Shown: in pieces, positions 1 to 11,763 of the stretch
Numbering within the stretch: the stretch's first letter is position 1
Layout of the letters: every line of letters starts with the position of its first letter
Assembly (NCBI GenBank): GCA_030998015.1
Contig: JARWMV010000246.1
Location: 186,001-250,000, forward strand
Length of the DNA: 64,000 nt
Origin: Ceratorhiza oryzae-sativae
Taxonomy: Eukaryota > Basidiomycota > Agaricomycetes > Cantharellales > Ceratobasidiaceae
Direction of reading: 5' to 3'
Program-made: the position numbers and the translations under genes
Notes under the pieces: model-generated
What the model saw: only the letters and a program-made list of their open reading frames with translations
What the model was told of the DNA's origin: nothing
Database searches by the model: none

Positions 1-2716
1 TGCGAAACGCGGATTCTTGAAGCATCTTCGGCAAAATTGACATGAGGAAGAGGCCATAGGCCAACCCCCCTGAGTGTCCAGCCCAGTCCCGATAACGATA
101 CATGGCAAAACATGCTGCCGCTCCAACAGAGGCCCAGGCCGGGTGGTTAATAATCCGAGATGCTGTAGAGCTAGTGGACGAAGCAAGACCAACGCCCAGC
201 GCTGCAAGTGTGATCGCGCTAGAGTTCACACCAGGAATGGGGCCCTGTCCAAGAGATAGAATCAGTGCGCAAATAAGAATTACAATTCGCTCATACCTTT
301 GCAGGATAGCCCGTCCAAGACCATGCCACAATTGTGCCCGAGTCGGCAAACTTTGAGTGCAGGGCGAATAAAGTTGCTCCAAGTCCCATGCTCGACATCC
401 ACAAGCTTGATCGATCAGGCTGCTTCTTCGTATTCTTGGATTTCGCGGGGTTGGAGGCGGGCAATATATCAATAATTGGGGGACGAGATGTAAACTGAAT
501 CCATGACAGCAATGCAAGAGCCAGACCAGCCTTGTTCCATCCACCGGACCGGTAATCGACGATCGGCCAAACTGGATTATTGCTGTGGTTCGCGAGTTTC
601 GATAGGTTGGCTAGAATAAAGCCTGCCGAAAGGACTTGTTTACTAGTTAGCGAGCGCCACAAATATAATACGACTGTGTTGGCAGCTTACTGTATGAAGT
701 GATCACAGGAGTAGTATCCTGGCCATTTCCACTCCACCCAATTGCCCAATCTATCGCCACAGCCATGTTTGCTGATGAAACCACCAAAAGCCGTTGAAGA
801 GGACTCTCAAGAGCATAAGCGGCCATCCCAAATAAGACAAACGCTCGAGTTACGCATCGCCCTAAGTGTGAGCTAGCTGCCCTCCGAATTGGTCCAATTC
901 CGAGGATGATTGGTGATAGAGTGGAGAAGACAGCGAGTTCGGAACCACTGATAGCTAAATTGGCGGTCTCAGCTATCGTTCAAGGCGTCGCTTGTTTGAG
1001 TATACTCACCAAGTTCCCAGACACTAAAGTAGAACAAGGTGATACCTACAAAACCTCGCTCAGATACAATAAATAAATAAATGCCACTATCGACGTACTT
1101 AGGGAAGTATATACGGACCAGGCACAGTAGGCTACACCGTTTCGTTAGATTCTTACCACGAAGCCGCCAGTGCTATTACTCACAAAGATAAAGGTCGGCC
1201 ACGTAGGTAGCTACAGGAGAAAAGGCCCAAGATCGTGCAACATCGCTCCAGCTCTCCGGAACGCTGTTGACAGCCTCGGTAATTCGGTCTTTAGCAGCTT
1301 TACCTTGTGTAGACGCAGCTGTGCTCGCCTTCACTTGGGGTTCTATGGATGACAGCACCCGACTACCATTCTCCTGCATCGCAGGTCTGAATCCCAAGAA
1401 AATCATGTTTCAGTATATGTCTACACAAAATGGACGGGCCCCGAGCCAGTGAGAAGCCTCTTGCCATACTTTTCAATCTCAACGCTAGTGTTGCCGACCA
1501 TCCGTACCGAAATCTAGCGAAAATGTGCAGTCAAGATACGATCACCCAAAGGCTCGGAGCCACACATACTTCGACAGCACTAAAATCCACTGCACAAAAA
1601 TGAGAATAATTTTTGAAAATTAAAGAAACACTCACTTGATTTGATCGAATCGAACGCAACATCAGAGATTATGAGCCACCATTCGAAAAAACTGTAATGT
1701 GTATAGGCTAGATATCGGATTTAGAATCGGCTTCAACAGGACGCACTTCGACAACTAACCTCCAGGTATCCTGTGAACCTTATGTCGAGCGAAGAAGTAG
1801 ATCATTGGGGGTATCGCGCCAAAGAACCTGCAAACTCATTTCAGTATGTCCAATTGTGCTAGTCGTAGAGACCACCCACGAAGATGCAACGATTTTCCTA
1901 ACTAAGTTTCAGTACGGATATGACTTTGCTTTTCCATTCCCTACCTCCATTTCCGAGAAGCATGGTTGCCAGGCGGTGTGTAGGCGATGCTTCCAAGCAT
2001 CCATGGAAGATTACAGACCATATAACTTGAATGGGTCAGTAAAGGGGAAGAAGTCAATATACAATATACTGGTTACTCACAGCACCATCAGAACATCGTG
2101 GGCGTCATGATCGTCGCTCGACCTAGATGGGATATACTCTTGCTTAGGGCTGGATGAGGAGGCTGATGGTCTCGACATACGTGATGTACACCCAACCTGC
2201 AACACACTTCCTCAATACATCGATTCAGTTGAACTCAACAGCGCGTACCTCCGCATGACACAGTTCGTATGACGCCAAAGATCGCGATTGTATTGGCCGC
2301 GTTCGGATGGTAAATCCTTGTGACAAACCACCATAGAAACACAAGTGCGAACCGCGGACCTATTAATAGCGTTTGCTCTGGCTTTGTCTTATACCTGTAA
2401 TAGAATGAACCTACCAGAGGTCAGGGCTATAAGAATTTGGAACAGATTACGTTCTGGGTACCAGTCCCCAATTCTGTGATTCAAAACATGAGTCAAGGGC
2501 GCTCGTGATATCCCGGCCGACAACTTACGTAGCTGACACACTTGGCCACCATTCGTGTGGCCATCCAGCTACCCCGTTCTTGACGATCTTCTTGTAATGC
2601 AGACTCAGCCCGACTGCCAACGCACAAGAGAATGCGGTGGCTGCGCATATAGTATGAAGCCGAGCAACCCAGGAGGAGTTGAATACAAGCGTATGTTTCG
2701 GTCCGGGTTTGGACAT
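1..2716 (-). CDS. CWH43: CWH43-like GPI-anchor lipid remodelling protein (3' end outside window)
   Basis: Multi-exon minus-strand gene cut by the left edge. The first exon (start ATG at 2716) encodes an N-terminal membrane segment ending in HEWWPSVSAT, and the next exon continues IGDWYPERNLFQILIAL, the signature of the Frag1/DRAM/Sfk1 domain at the N-terminus of yeast Cwh43. Later exons give TSSDDHDAHD and, near 360-420, LGATLFALHSKFADSG and IVAWSWTGYP, which mark the PGAP2-related C-terminal half; bases 1-300 continue that domain (NHPAWASVGAA). Cwh43 works in the ER membrane, replacing the lipid moiety of GPI anchors with ceramide. Start chosen because the longer upstream reading resembles nothing, and Cwh43 proteins begin close to the first membrane segment. 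Introns of about 55 nt separate the exons. The family call is strong; exact exon ends after the fourth exon were not worked out. Confidence 0.88.
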
Positions 2717-3040
2717 TTTACGTCTCTCCGCTCCTTTGAGCGCAGAAAGGCAGGTGTGGAAGACAATCAGTGCCCAAGGATTGAACACGCTGTAATTGAG
2801 CGGGAAACACGGCACGCCGAGAATACACGTGACGTCAGCCTCAGGGCCTGTCGTAAGCGCTAAGACATGACGATCGAGCATACACACAGGTCCTTTTCCG
2901 CCTGAAAAATTCATCTACAAGCTCGAATGCTAGTTATGAGAGATGGAGCATGTCAAATATTATTTTATAAATATATAATGGATACAACGGGTAACAAAAA
3001 TACACTGGAGTAAATCAAAGCAAAGGTCATTTAAGAAAGC
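2717..3040. other. Intergenic region, CWH43 upstream / triple-ARID downstream
   Basis: About 320 bp between two minus-strand genes, so it should hold the CWH43 promoter and the 3' end of the triple-ARID gene. An A/T-rich block lies near 2957-2980. No gene is seen. Confidence 0.5.
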
Positions 3041-5769
3041 TCAAGCGTTTGCCGAGAGACTTGGTAATTCTGCGGGCACGTTCAGACGAACGCGGCCGTT
3101 CATGCCCTTCTCCTTCTGCAATTCTTTCTCCAAAGCCCTCGACGCGTAAGAGGTTTTGATTTTATCAACTTCGTCTCGCAAAATGCGTTTTGCAAGCTGG
3201 GCATCCTCAAGCGTAATGATAAACACAGGACTTCCTACACGCGAGAGAAAATATTGTTCTAAAACGAGGCAAGCCTTGAAATTCAGGAACAATAAGTCAA
3301 CGTATAAAACTCGTATGGGGTGAACGAACCTGCCGCATTAAAAACTCCGTCCACTGGCCTTTTGAGTGTAACATTATATGAAAGATTGCGTAGTGGTAAA
3401 ACTCGAGTGCAATCGAGTAAGTGTCGCGAACGATATGCTTCACTTTCACTTGTTCTGGCTGGGGAAGCTCTACAGGCGATAAATCTGTTGCTCCTTAGAT
3501 CTGATTCAGGCCCCCTGTCGGACTTGAATAGAGAAAATCACCCACTGGATTCATTGACTCTCCTCATAACCTCCTGAAGACAACGACCAGCCGCTTGGAT
3601 GATTGATTCAGACCACAAACTCGATCCGGCCACCGAGGCAAACGTTGCAGGTACGGCCTCTGCCTTGCTGCATGGGCTTACCACAGTTCGAGCAATGTTA
3701 ATCTGGATTGGTCTGGACGAGGAGGGCGCTCCAGCGAGCACGGTCGCCATCGTCTTCACGCTTTCTTCCGAGAGTTGTTGGGATAATTTGACCATGTTTT
3801 CATTTACCCCAAGTTGCGCGGCTTGGTGCGGCAAAAGCATCTGCAACCGTTGGATCCGCTCCTCAAAAGATTTATGCACACAAAATCCTTTTAAACCCTG
3901 CTCAAGCAAGTTTGCTATCGCCAAAGCGTCCGCTTGGAACCCCGTCGGAGAGTCTGGCGATGGGGGGATTGGAATTCCGGAGCGAATGTCTTGAAGCATC
4001 CTAATGAGCTTGTTGATGTGTTCGGCCTTTTCGTCTCGCGCAAGGTTCGGCCATTCGTTACAGAAACGCTCAAACGGAACCACCATCTCACGATAGACGT
4101 ATTTGAGTGTGTCGATTAGAAATTCCATACGCTCGGAGCCCCGCTCCGATCGTACCGCCAGCTTCATCTGAATAGCAATTTCTGCCCATAGCTCGGGAAC
4201 ACGTTGTACAGTGTCTATTCCACCATAACCATCGATCATAGCATGTACGTGTTGAATGTTGATACTTGGATGCACACCTTTCCAAGCCGGCAGAGGCCCA
4301 AGTCGCCATCCCATTTCCGAATACCACATTCTGAGAAAATAGTTCAAGACCAAATAGTCCTTGGGGACACCAGGGATGTTGTACGAAATCAAATCCACGG
4401 AAACTTGACCCGTCAATTGAGGGGTAGGAGGTAAAAGCGTAGTCGTTCCTGATTCCGAACTACCCGAATCTGAACCCTCTCTGAAGACCTGGGCGCTCCT
4501 AGGTACTTTGCGTGGTTGCTCTGGCTGTTTGCCCGATTTTCTGGATCCACGCTCTTTGATAAGTGACTCAATCAGCTGTTTCCTTGCGTCGCTTGCTCGC
4601 GACGGCCATTGATCACAGAAAATCCCGAAATATACAAGATAGTCGCGAAAGTATACGGCTAGCATCCTGAGGATCTGGTTCGAACGCACATCGCTTTGGT
4701 CCTCTCGTTCGATTAGCCTGAGTCTGACAGCTAACCTAGCCCAAGAGCCTGGCACACGTAGAATCTCTTCTGGGCCACCGAGGTTATTGATTTCCACGGA
4801 CATCGTATAATAGTTTACGGCGATGACCTCCCCAAATGCGTCGGGCAGCGGCTGAGGAAGAAGAGGCGCCTTCTTTGCTCGGTCCGGATCGGAAGATAGA
4901 CACCACAGTTTCATCATGTAAAAGCATACCGCTCGATCTGCTGGGACGCCAGGTCCAGCATAATGATACAAATGATAGGCGACTTGAGATTCTGTACCAG
5001 GAGTGATGGGATCCAATGTGCTAGGAGGCCAATTCTGGTTCCATAGCGTGTTTGGCAAAGCCCTGTGGATCACTGGCCCCGGCACCTGCCCAAGCTCCGC
5101 CAAGTTTTGGTTAAGCGTCGCAACTAGGGCGTCCTTTTCTAAAACCGGAACGCTTGGCCAATCCCTGCAGTACTGCTCAAACGAACGTAGCCACACTTTG
5201 TTGATGCGTTGAACTACGTCGATCACCTCCGTAGCGCGCTCGTCCTTCTGGCTCCTACTTTCCAACAGACGCAGGCGGAACGCGAGCTCTTTCCATAGAG
5301 CCGGGTTACGATCAAGCGCATCATAGCCGCCTAGTCTCCTCGTCTCCATCATCATGGCATGCACGCTGGTGCTGGAGATGATCTCTTGCGACCTCGGGCT
5401 GGGGTTTTGCCAGACTTCGGTTTTGCCTTGGTAGCCTCGAATCGCCCAGAGATAGTTGAACATCCAGATGTCCTCTGGGGCTCCGGGATAGCAGTAACCA
5501 TGAATGTCTATGCGCCTTGGGGGTTGTCGGAATGTAGCAGTGCCTGGGGCGGAAAGAATACCCTCCAGGCTCAGTTTTGGCGAAGTATCGGGAGAGGGAG
5601 GTGGGACACGAAGCACAGTAGATTCAAGCGTGTTACGAGCCTCGGATTTTGTCTGGTGTAATCTATTCGTTAGTCCGCTTCTCGCAGTTGCGAGATCAAT
5701 GTTACGCACAGAGTCTGTTGTCATGCGCTGTCCTGGTCGCTCACGTCGTTCAGAAATATTCTGGAGCAT
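3041..5769 (-). CDS. SWI1-like protein with three ARID-like domains
   Basis: Three exons give about 873 aa: 5769-3546, 3493-3330 and 3274-3041, with introns of 52 and 55 nt. Three ARID-like units lie at about residues 95-205, 263-390 and 462-575. Each has a [LI]GG[YPI] turn, then a Trp-containing helix (LWKELAFRLRLLE, SWARLAVRLRLIE, LWAEIAIQMKLAV) and a helix ending in FEQYCRDW, FGIFCDQW or FERFCNEW. The spacing matches the single ARID of the SWI1 gene at 14.2-18.6 kb. Exons 2 and 3 encode VELPQPEQVKVK and FIITLEDAQLAKRILRDEVD, matching the SWI1 C-terminal region with the same intron positions. Unlike SWI1 it has no glutamine-rich flanks. A DNA-binding or chromatin role is likely by family, but whether it joins SWI/SNF is unknown. 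The start ATG sits 60 nt below a TATA box. Confidence 0.82.
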
Positions 5770-5828
5770 GATGGTAGTGAGTATGAGTGAAGAATTATAC
5801 GAGAGTGCCAAGAAACGAGTGTGGGTCT

Positions 5829-5835
5829 TTTTATA
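5829..5835 (-). promoter_or_regulatory. TATA box of the triple-ARID gene
   Basis: TATAAAA on the minus strand, about 60 nt upstream of the ATG at 5769. It supports that ATG over the longer reading that would begin at 5901, upstream of the TATA box. Confidence 0.5.
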
Positions 5836-6626
5836 AACTCGTGCGGGGCTGTGGTGGTCCAATCCAAGAAAGGGGCTTGCGCGCGACACCAACAAACACA
5901 AATAGTACGCGACTGTGAATGGGCTTTAGTGGCCGCACTGTGGCTATGTTGGTCCAAGCGCGGGTGCGTCGAAGGCGGAGGATGGGCATGAGGCCCACAC
6001 CCATAGCAACCCCAATACAAGTTCGATGGGGGCAATCAAGGAATGCATCCATTGACAAGAACCATCCAACCGGCCCGCTACTTGAGTTCCCCAGGGGCGT
6101 GTGTGATAGTGAGTCGGTCAATCAACGCCGCTTGAAATTCACCGGGTGAACGTTAGACACGAAAGTTAGCTCGTTTGGCGCTTTTCTAATAATAACCAAC
6201 CTGTGGGCCTGGCAACACCATCCAAAAACAATTACTTGGTATCCCACTTGGTGAAGATCGAAATTCCCAGAAACTTTGGACCTGACCCATCCACATAGTC
6301 TTTTGGTTGTATGCACGCACCACCTCAACTCCGAAGCTCATCATGCCCCACAGTTTATCTGGTTACGCGAGAAGCTTCGCTTTTAACTGGCGAATACGAG
6401 TGGGCGGTTAGAGAGGCGAATAGAACTGGTGCCCAGACCCAAGGCCGAATCTCGAAAGCATCGCCTCGGTCACCTCTCATTGCCCGAGAACACGACTGGT
6501 CGTTTACGTTTCATAAAAAAAAATACACAGATAGAAATGGCAAAGCAGAATACAACTGCCAAACTGCAACACTAAGGACACCCACAATGCACATAATGAA
6601 CCAGAAAGCAAGACATTACAACGAAA
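5836..6626. other. Intergenic region
   Basis: About 790 bp upstream of the triple-ARID gene and downstream of the unknown gene ending at 6627. Only short overlapping open frames on both strands; none shows family features or a splice structure. Confidence 0.4.
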
Positions 6627-7677
6627 TCATAAGGCAAGCAATGTAGGTCGTGGAAACAATAGCCTAAACCGACTGTAAAGGAGATGATTATTCTCCTTGT
6701 CCCGCTCCAACCGCTCCCTCAGCTTACTGCGATCCAGTTTTTGGAGTTCCTTGTAGTAAAGCTGAACCTCCAAGACTTCGTCATGCAAGTCGGCCTTGAT
6801 CCTGTCAGCCAAAACCATGCGATCCGCCCAAAGAACGGGCGCCTTTCGTGTGGCCATACCCAAAATGTTGATGATATGAGTACCGACAACTTCTTCAGGA
6901 GGGAGTGCATCCCCTGTAGCTGTCATGGACTTCAAATGGGCATAGATACTAAAGAGGTCGATATCTGTGCGAACCGCGAGACCTTGATACGCTAGGCGCT
7001 CAATGATATAGAGTATGGCCTAGACCGAAGTGAGTCGATAAAATCGAGGGGAAGGTTCAGTACTTACGGTGCGGACGTTTGCATCCTCGAATGGCTGCTC
7101 ATAGGCAATCTTCACTCCAGATTGAATGGCTTGGCTCAAGGCAGTCTGGAGGTCGAGTTCAATGGCCGCCGCACCCTGCACAAAGCGTTGATAAGGCGAT
7201 TATGGGAACCACAAAGGATATGCCACTCACAATGTCGCGGTAAGGTGCCGGATACTGATACTTTTGACTGACGATGCAATAATTCCATTGCCCAACCGAG
7301 CCACACTGGCCTGAGGGGCCCGCAGGCCCGCCTTTGTTGAGACGAAACGTCCCTCCCTTATTGATCTTTCCGTCGAGTATCCACCAGTTCAATTGTCGGA
7401 GCAAGCATTCCTTGTGGCTAAAAATCAGATTAAAAGTAACAATCTGCCGAGACGGCAAACATTACGTCAATTATCGTGTCAAGCGTGTCAACGGTCGCGG
7501 ATTACTCACGTCGGCAAAGGCGAGCCGAGTGGTCTGCCGCTGCTCGGGCTTGATGCGTCGACTGCTGCTCGTACCGCTGCTCTTCTGTCGACTGGATGAA
7601 CCCCGGGTCGAGCGCTGCCGGACTGAATTTGGATTGTGCGTTGAACGCCTGTCAGTCTTGGAGGAAGATGAGCCCAT
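6627..7677 (-). CDS. Unknown protein with N-myristoylation-type start
   Basis: A four-exon minus-strand gene. The protein begins MGSSSSK, which fits the N-myristoylation consensus (Gly2, Ser6, basic residue 7), followed by a Ser/Arg-rich low-complexity tail to about residue 55. Exon 2 continues through CLLRQLNWWILDGK and a Gly-rich patch (GGPAGPSGQCG) to YPAPYRDI. Exon 3 carries AIELDLQTALSQAIQSG. Exon 4 is mostly helical and charged (VLEVQLYYKELQKLD) and ends at 6627. The joins are phase 0 at the exon 1-2 boundary (GAC|gtgagt with an acceptor before IVTFNL) and at the later ones. I do not recognise the family. The consistent frames and canonical introns make it a real gene; membrane attachment by the lipidated N-terminus is inference. 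Confidence 0.7.
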
Positions 7678-8441
7678 GTAATCAAGCTCGATTCAAGCGG
7701 GGACCCTTGTTGCTAACGGGGACGGTGTGGTGTCACGAAGCGCTACCATGCCAAACACATGCTGTCAGGCAACAATCGCGAAGCAGACTGGAATAGGGGA
7801 CCAAACCAGAAATAACTATCTATTTTGATTTTGTCCCGTCCGTGGTGGTTGGCCACACAGCGTCCATCATGCGTGGCGCTCTGGTCGACACCGGTCGAGC
7901 CCCCACTGCACGTGATTAGCTGTCGAGCTGGGGGCGCTTTCCGACAGCAACGGGCCAAACTGAATTGGACATCGCACGCTAGAGTGCGCATACAATCCAG
8001 AGAAGTCGATCACAAAGGCACACCGTCGGTCATGCCGCGGGGTTCTGTGGAAGATATCGCGTGGTCTCTTATTGCGTTACCATGGAGTTGCCGATCCTTT
8101 GCAATTTATAGATTCCCCAGCCCTCATAAAGTCCGGAGGTTTGCTGCGAGGTTCCTCAGGCTTTCCTCCTTTGCACGGTTGTGTCTTTTCTCTTTTCAGC
8201 TCTTTGTCGTTCACTTTAACGGTCAGTCCGACGTTGCTACACACCTTGGCGCCGTGGCTAACGTGCTCCCACAGGACCCCGGTGGCCCACTTACTGCCGT
8301 GCAGCTCATTTCCACCTTCATTCCCTCAATCTTAGCCGGCTCTAGGTCTCAGACATCTATACGTGCCTGTGAGTCGATCGGAGAGTGGGGTCGAGGCAAG
8401 ACAGGCGTACTGAGAGCGTGGACAGATTCGTTCCCTACATC
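7678..8441. other. Divergent promoter region
   Basis: About 760 bp between the minus-strand unknown gene (start 7677) and the plus-strand secreted-protein gene (start 8442). Open frames here, including one of 277 codons from 7825, show no family signal and cross the neighbouring gene's first exon in another frame. Confidence 0.45.
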
Positions 8442-10174
8442 ATGTTCATCAACACCAACACCCTCATTGCCATTCTCGGCCTTGTCTCTGCCGCTCCGGC
8501 ACTTGCGGCTTCCGCTGGTTCGGGCTCGTCTCTGCCCTCTGTCCGTCGCAGCCTTGCTTCCAAGCTCGAGCGTCGCGCCGAGAAGATTGCACGACAAAAC
8601 AACAACCCTCAGACGTCGCTGCGTACGTGCCAGCTCCCACAGAAAGAACGCAACATAATCTCACTTCATTTACACAGAACTCGATCCTTCTCAGGTCGCC
8701 AAGAACCTGGCAAAGAACGGCCAGGAGGGTGGAGGAGATCCTGGTCAGGTCCCGTCCCTGACGTCCACAAACAACTTGTGAGTTCCAGCCTCTCTACCCG
8801 AAATTACCGGTTTCTAACGATGATGTTAGCATCAACTTCTGCCTTAGTGTGTTACATTGGATTTTTCTTCATTCGATCATCTGATCTGTCTTTACAGCCC
8901 AGAACGTTCAGCTTACCAACGGTCTGCAGATCAAGGAGGGAAGCTGCAATGGTGTGCCGGTGCGTATTTTGATCTTCATAATACAATGCAACCTTCTGAC
9001 CCGCCCACAGATGGGCCGTATTGCTAGCATCAACAATATGCCATCGTGCAAGTGGACGTTCCCAAAGAACGGACAGACCATCCCAGCGAATCAGGCATTC
9101 ACCCTTCAGCTGGCCGTCCAGCACCTCAACACTGGTAACTTTGTGAACCCCAACACAAACTACTATGGTGCTCCTCAACGTGTGTCTTTTCTTCCGAGTC
9201 TTTCTTCCATTTTACTCACGAATATATGCGCATTCACAGAGGTGGACAACGCCGGAGACATCATCGGCCACGGACACGCCGTGATCCAGCTGCTGCCTTC
9301 GCTCGATTCGACTGCCCCGCTCGACCCGGCCAAGTTTGCATTCTTCAAAGGTCTGAACAACAAGGCCACCAATGGAATCTTGAGCGCCGACGTTACTGCC
9401 GGATTGCCCGCGGGCGCCTATCGTGTATGCTCGATCAACACCGCGGCGAACCATCGTACGTTTTTTTTTGTCTCTGTCTGTTTGGTTGCCTTTGAGACTG
9501 ATAACACGATGGTTGCAGAGCCATGCATTGTTGCGGTCGCTCAACATGGATCGTTGGATGATTGCTCATACTTTACCGTGGCGAACGGCGGCGGGAACAA
9601 CGGTGGCAACAACAACGGCCAGAATGGTGGCAACAACGGTGGCAACAACAACGGCCAGAATGGTGGCAACAATGGCGCCAACAACGGTCAAAATGGTGGC
9701 AACAACACCGGCGGCCAAAACAACGCTCAGAACGGCGCCAACAATGGTCAGAACGGTGGCAACAACAACACTGGCGGCCAAAACAACGCTCAGAACGGCG
9801 CCAACAACGGCCAGAATGGTCAGAATGGCGGCCAGAACGCTCAGAACGGTGGCGGGTCGGGCAAAGCTACTGGAGGCAACTTCCAGACCTTCACCGGCTC
9901 ACTCGGAGGCTCTCCACCTGCTGTGACGACCGGGCCCCGAGGGTTCGCCGTGAATGGTGATGGCTTTGTGAACAAGGCTGCTGCGCTACAGAGGTCGTGC
10001 GATATTCAGAAGAACAACTGGTGCGCAGTTTTGACTTGATGGCAACCCAGGCTGTACTAACCCAAACTGTTTTACAGCGCAAACGCCGCGAATAGCTCCG
10101 GAAACAAGGCACCGCTGACGGTATCTGCATGCGAGGCGCAACAGCAGCAATGTAGCAAGGCCGCTTCCGCATAA
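8442..10174 (+). CDS. Secreted Asn/Gly/Gln-rich protein of unknown function
   Basis: Starts with a clear signal peptide (hydrophobic LIAILGLVSAAPALAA, cleavage near residue 23-24). Several exons follow: the first ends near 8621; one covers roughly 8679-8777; a 17-nt exon lies near 8830-8846; then ones covering NVQLTNGLQIKEGSCNGVP and GRIASINNMPSCKWTFPKNG. A conserved-looking ectodomain runs to CSYFTVANG. Then comes a long low-complexity tract of N, G and Q (9586-9850), followed by FTGSLGGSPPAV and a Cys-containing tail (LQRSCDIQKNN then LTVSACEAQQQQCSKAA). The tail pattern is, to my memory, common in agaricomycete secreted proteins of unknown function. The last intron sits just before CANAANSSG. 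Likely extracellular or cell-wall associated; no catalytic motif seen. Confidence 0.8.
9586..9860 (+). repeat. Imperfect Asn/Gly/Gln minisatellite inside the secreted protein
   Basis: In-frame tandem units built from GGNN, NNGQ, NGAN and NAQN (DNA words such as ggtggcaacaac and ggccagaatggt). Unit length varies in multiples of three, so the frame is kept. The tract is a likely site of length variation between strains. Confidence 0.8.
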
Positions 10175-11763
10175 TGTTCTTTGACCTTTCTTTCCGTTTT
10201 GCCTGCGTTCCGTGTTTGCTTGAACATTAATTAGACGCATTTGTTTGTTACCTTTCCTTACTTCTTTGATTGATTACCCTGTATATGCGCACGCGCGGTT
10301 GAGAGACTGTTTACTTCGAGAATGGATGATCGTGCACAGTACGAATTACCTGCCTGGACCTAAGAGAGAAAGATGGAGTGCGTAACGGGGACATTGCACT
10401 AAAAGTGGTACGACTTGGCAGAGGTGATTGAGACGGGGTTGTAGCCTCGCGATCCCAGTTTTATCAGGCATTTTATTTAACTATGCAACCATCTGTGGCA
10501 CAAAATACAGAGAAGCGGTGCACCCATCTAGTACGCCGTGAAGAGCGACTTGTCTCAATTTGAACAAGAGCCAACCCTAGGCCCCCAGCAAGCACGTGAC
10601 AGTGCCCTATATAATGGAACCAATCCGTTCCTTTTCTGACTCGTCCGCGAGAGATGTGTCCGCGCGGACCATATCCCTCTCAACTAAATCCCGTGCGGGT
10701 GTGCTGGCCCTCGACATAGATGGTCATATTCTAACACAGAACACTGTGTGAAACGACATGATTATCGCTTCACACAGGTAGAAATAGGTCGGTTCCCATC
10801 TGGGTACGTATATAACCACCAGCTCTGCACCACCTAGAGGATCTAAATGGCACTATATAGCCTTACGATGCCGCGACAATAATCATGCTGTTTCGCTATT
10901 GGCGCCCTCAGCTCACCGCTCGGGAGGTGTTGGGTTATGGGTGTGGTAATTGTAAGTCACACAACAAGAGATCCTTTGGCTCATCTTCCAACTCATAATA
11001 TGCGATAGAGGGACTGTATCCAGCACCCTTGCACCCTATGCTACGGCCGGGCGGCCACAGCATCCTTTAGGAGGATGACGCAGGCGAGAATGCTGGTTTG
11101 ATCTTCGAAAATGATTATGATCCAGGTAGTGAGCGAGTATTCCGTAGTATGCACGCCGGGCATACCGAACTTATCAAAGCTGTAGCTGCGCTAGTTGTTG
11201 GCCGCTTTTGCAGCTTGGGGAAAGCGGACGCCAGACTGGGGGCAGCTGGGCACACGTGAGAAACACTGGTGGGCAATCACGCAGGCTGCTTGCTCCTAGC
11301 GGCTTCATGTGATCCACAGTAACTGTATTGGAATAGTGTATTAGCTTTGTACCGCCTTGTGGAATTGAATCAACGAGTTCCTGAATGGCATTGCCAGCTG
11401 GTGGGGAACAGAATGTGTCTTGGACATATGGTATTCCCAGGTTTCTGGATCCTGGAAGACCCCGTGCTATTCCGTTGGTAACATATATCGGCGAAGAATT
11501 TCGCAAAACTTGGTATATTAATGCGCGCGAATCGTATGTCTATACTAGCCGTGCCTTGGAGTCTTCCGGACTGTTTCGTGGCTGGTGGAATGCACGCACA
11601 CGTTTGTAGTCCGGCGTCGCTCGCTTATTATGCCTACCATGCTAGCTAGCTAGCTTATTTCTTCTTCTTTTTTTGCAAACGATAAACTCGTTGCTCCATG
11701 GATCGCCATTGCTGGCAACCGAGCTCCCCGCTGGTTGGTTGGTAGATAATTGACCTCACAGGA
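10175..11763. other. Gene-poor region
   Basis: About 1.6 kb without a gene I can support. It holds the 3' end of the secreted-protein gene, a TATA-like tatataat near 10606, and two overlapping open frames (11174-11506 minus, 11385-11609 plus) with no recognisable features. A short GCTA repeat lies near 11641-11656. Confidence 0.45.

Noticed and set aside
7825..8658. 277-codon plus-strand open frame
   Set aside because: Runs through the first exon of the secreted-protein gene in another frame; the signal peptide frame is clearly the real one.
11174..11506. 110-codon minus-strand frame in the gene-poor gap
   Set aside because: No recognisable motifs, overlaps another frame on the plus strand, and has no splice support.
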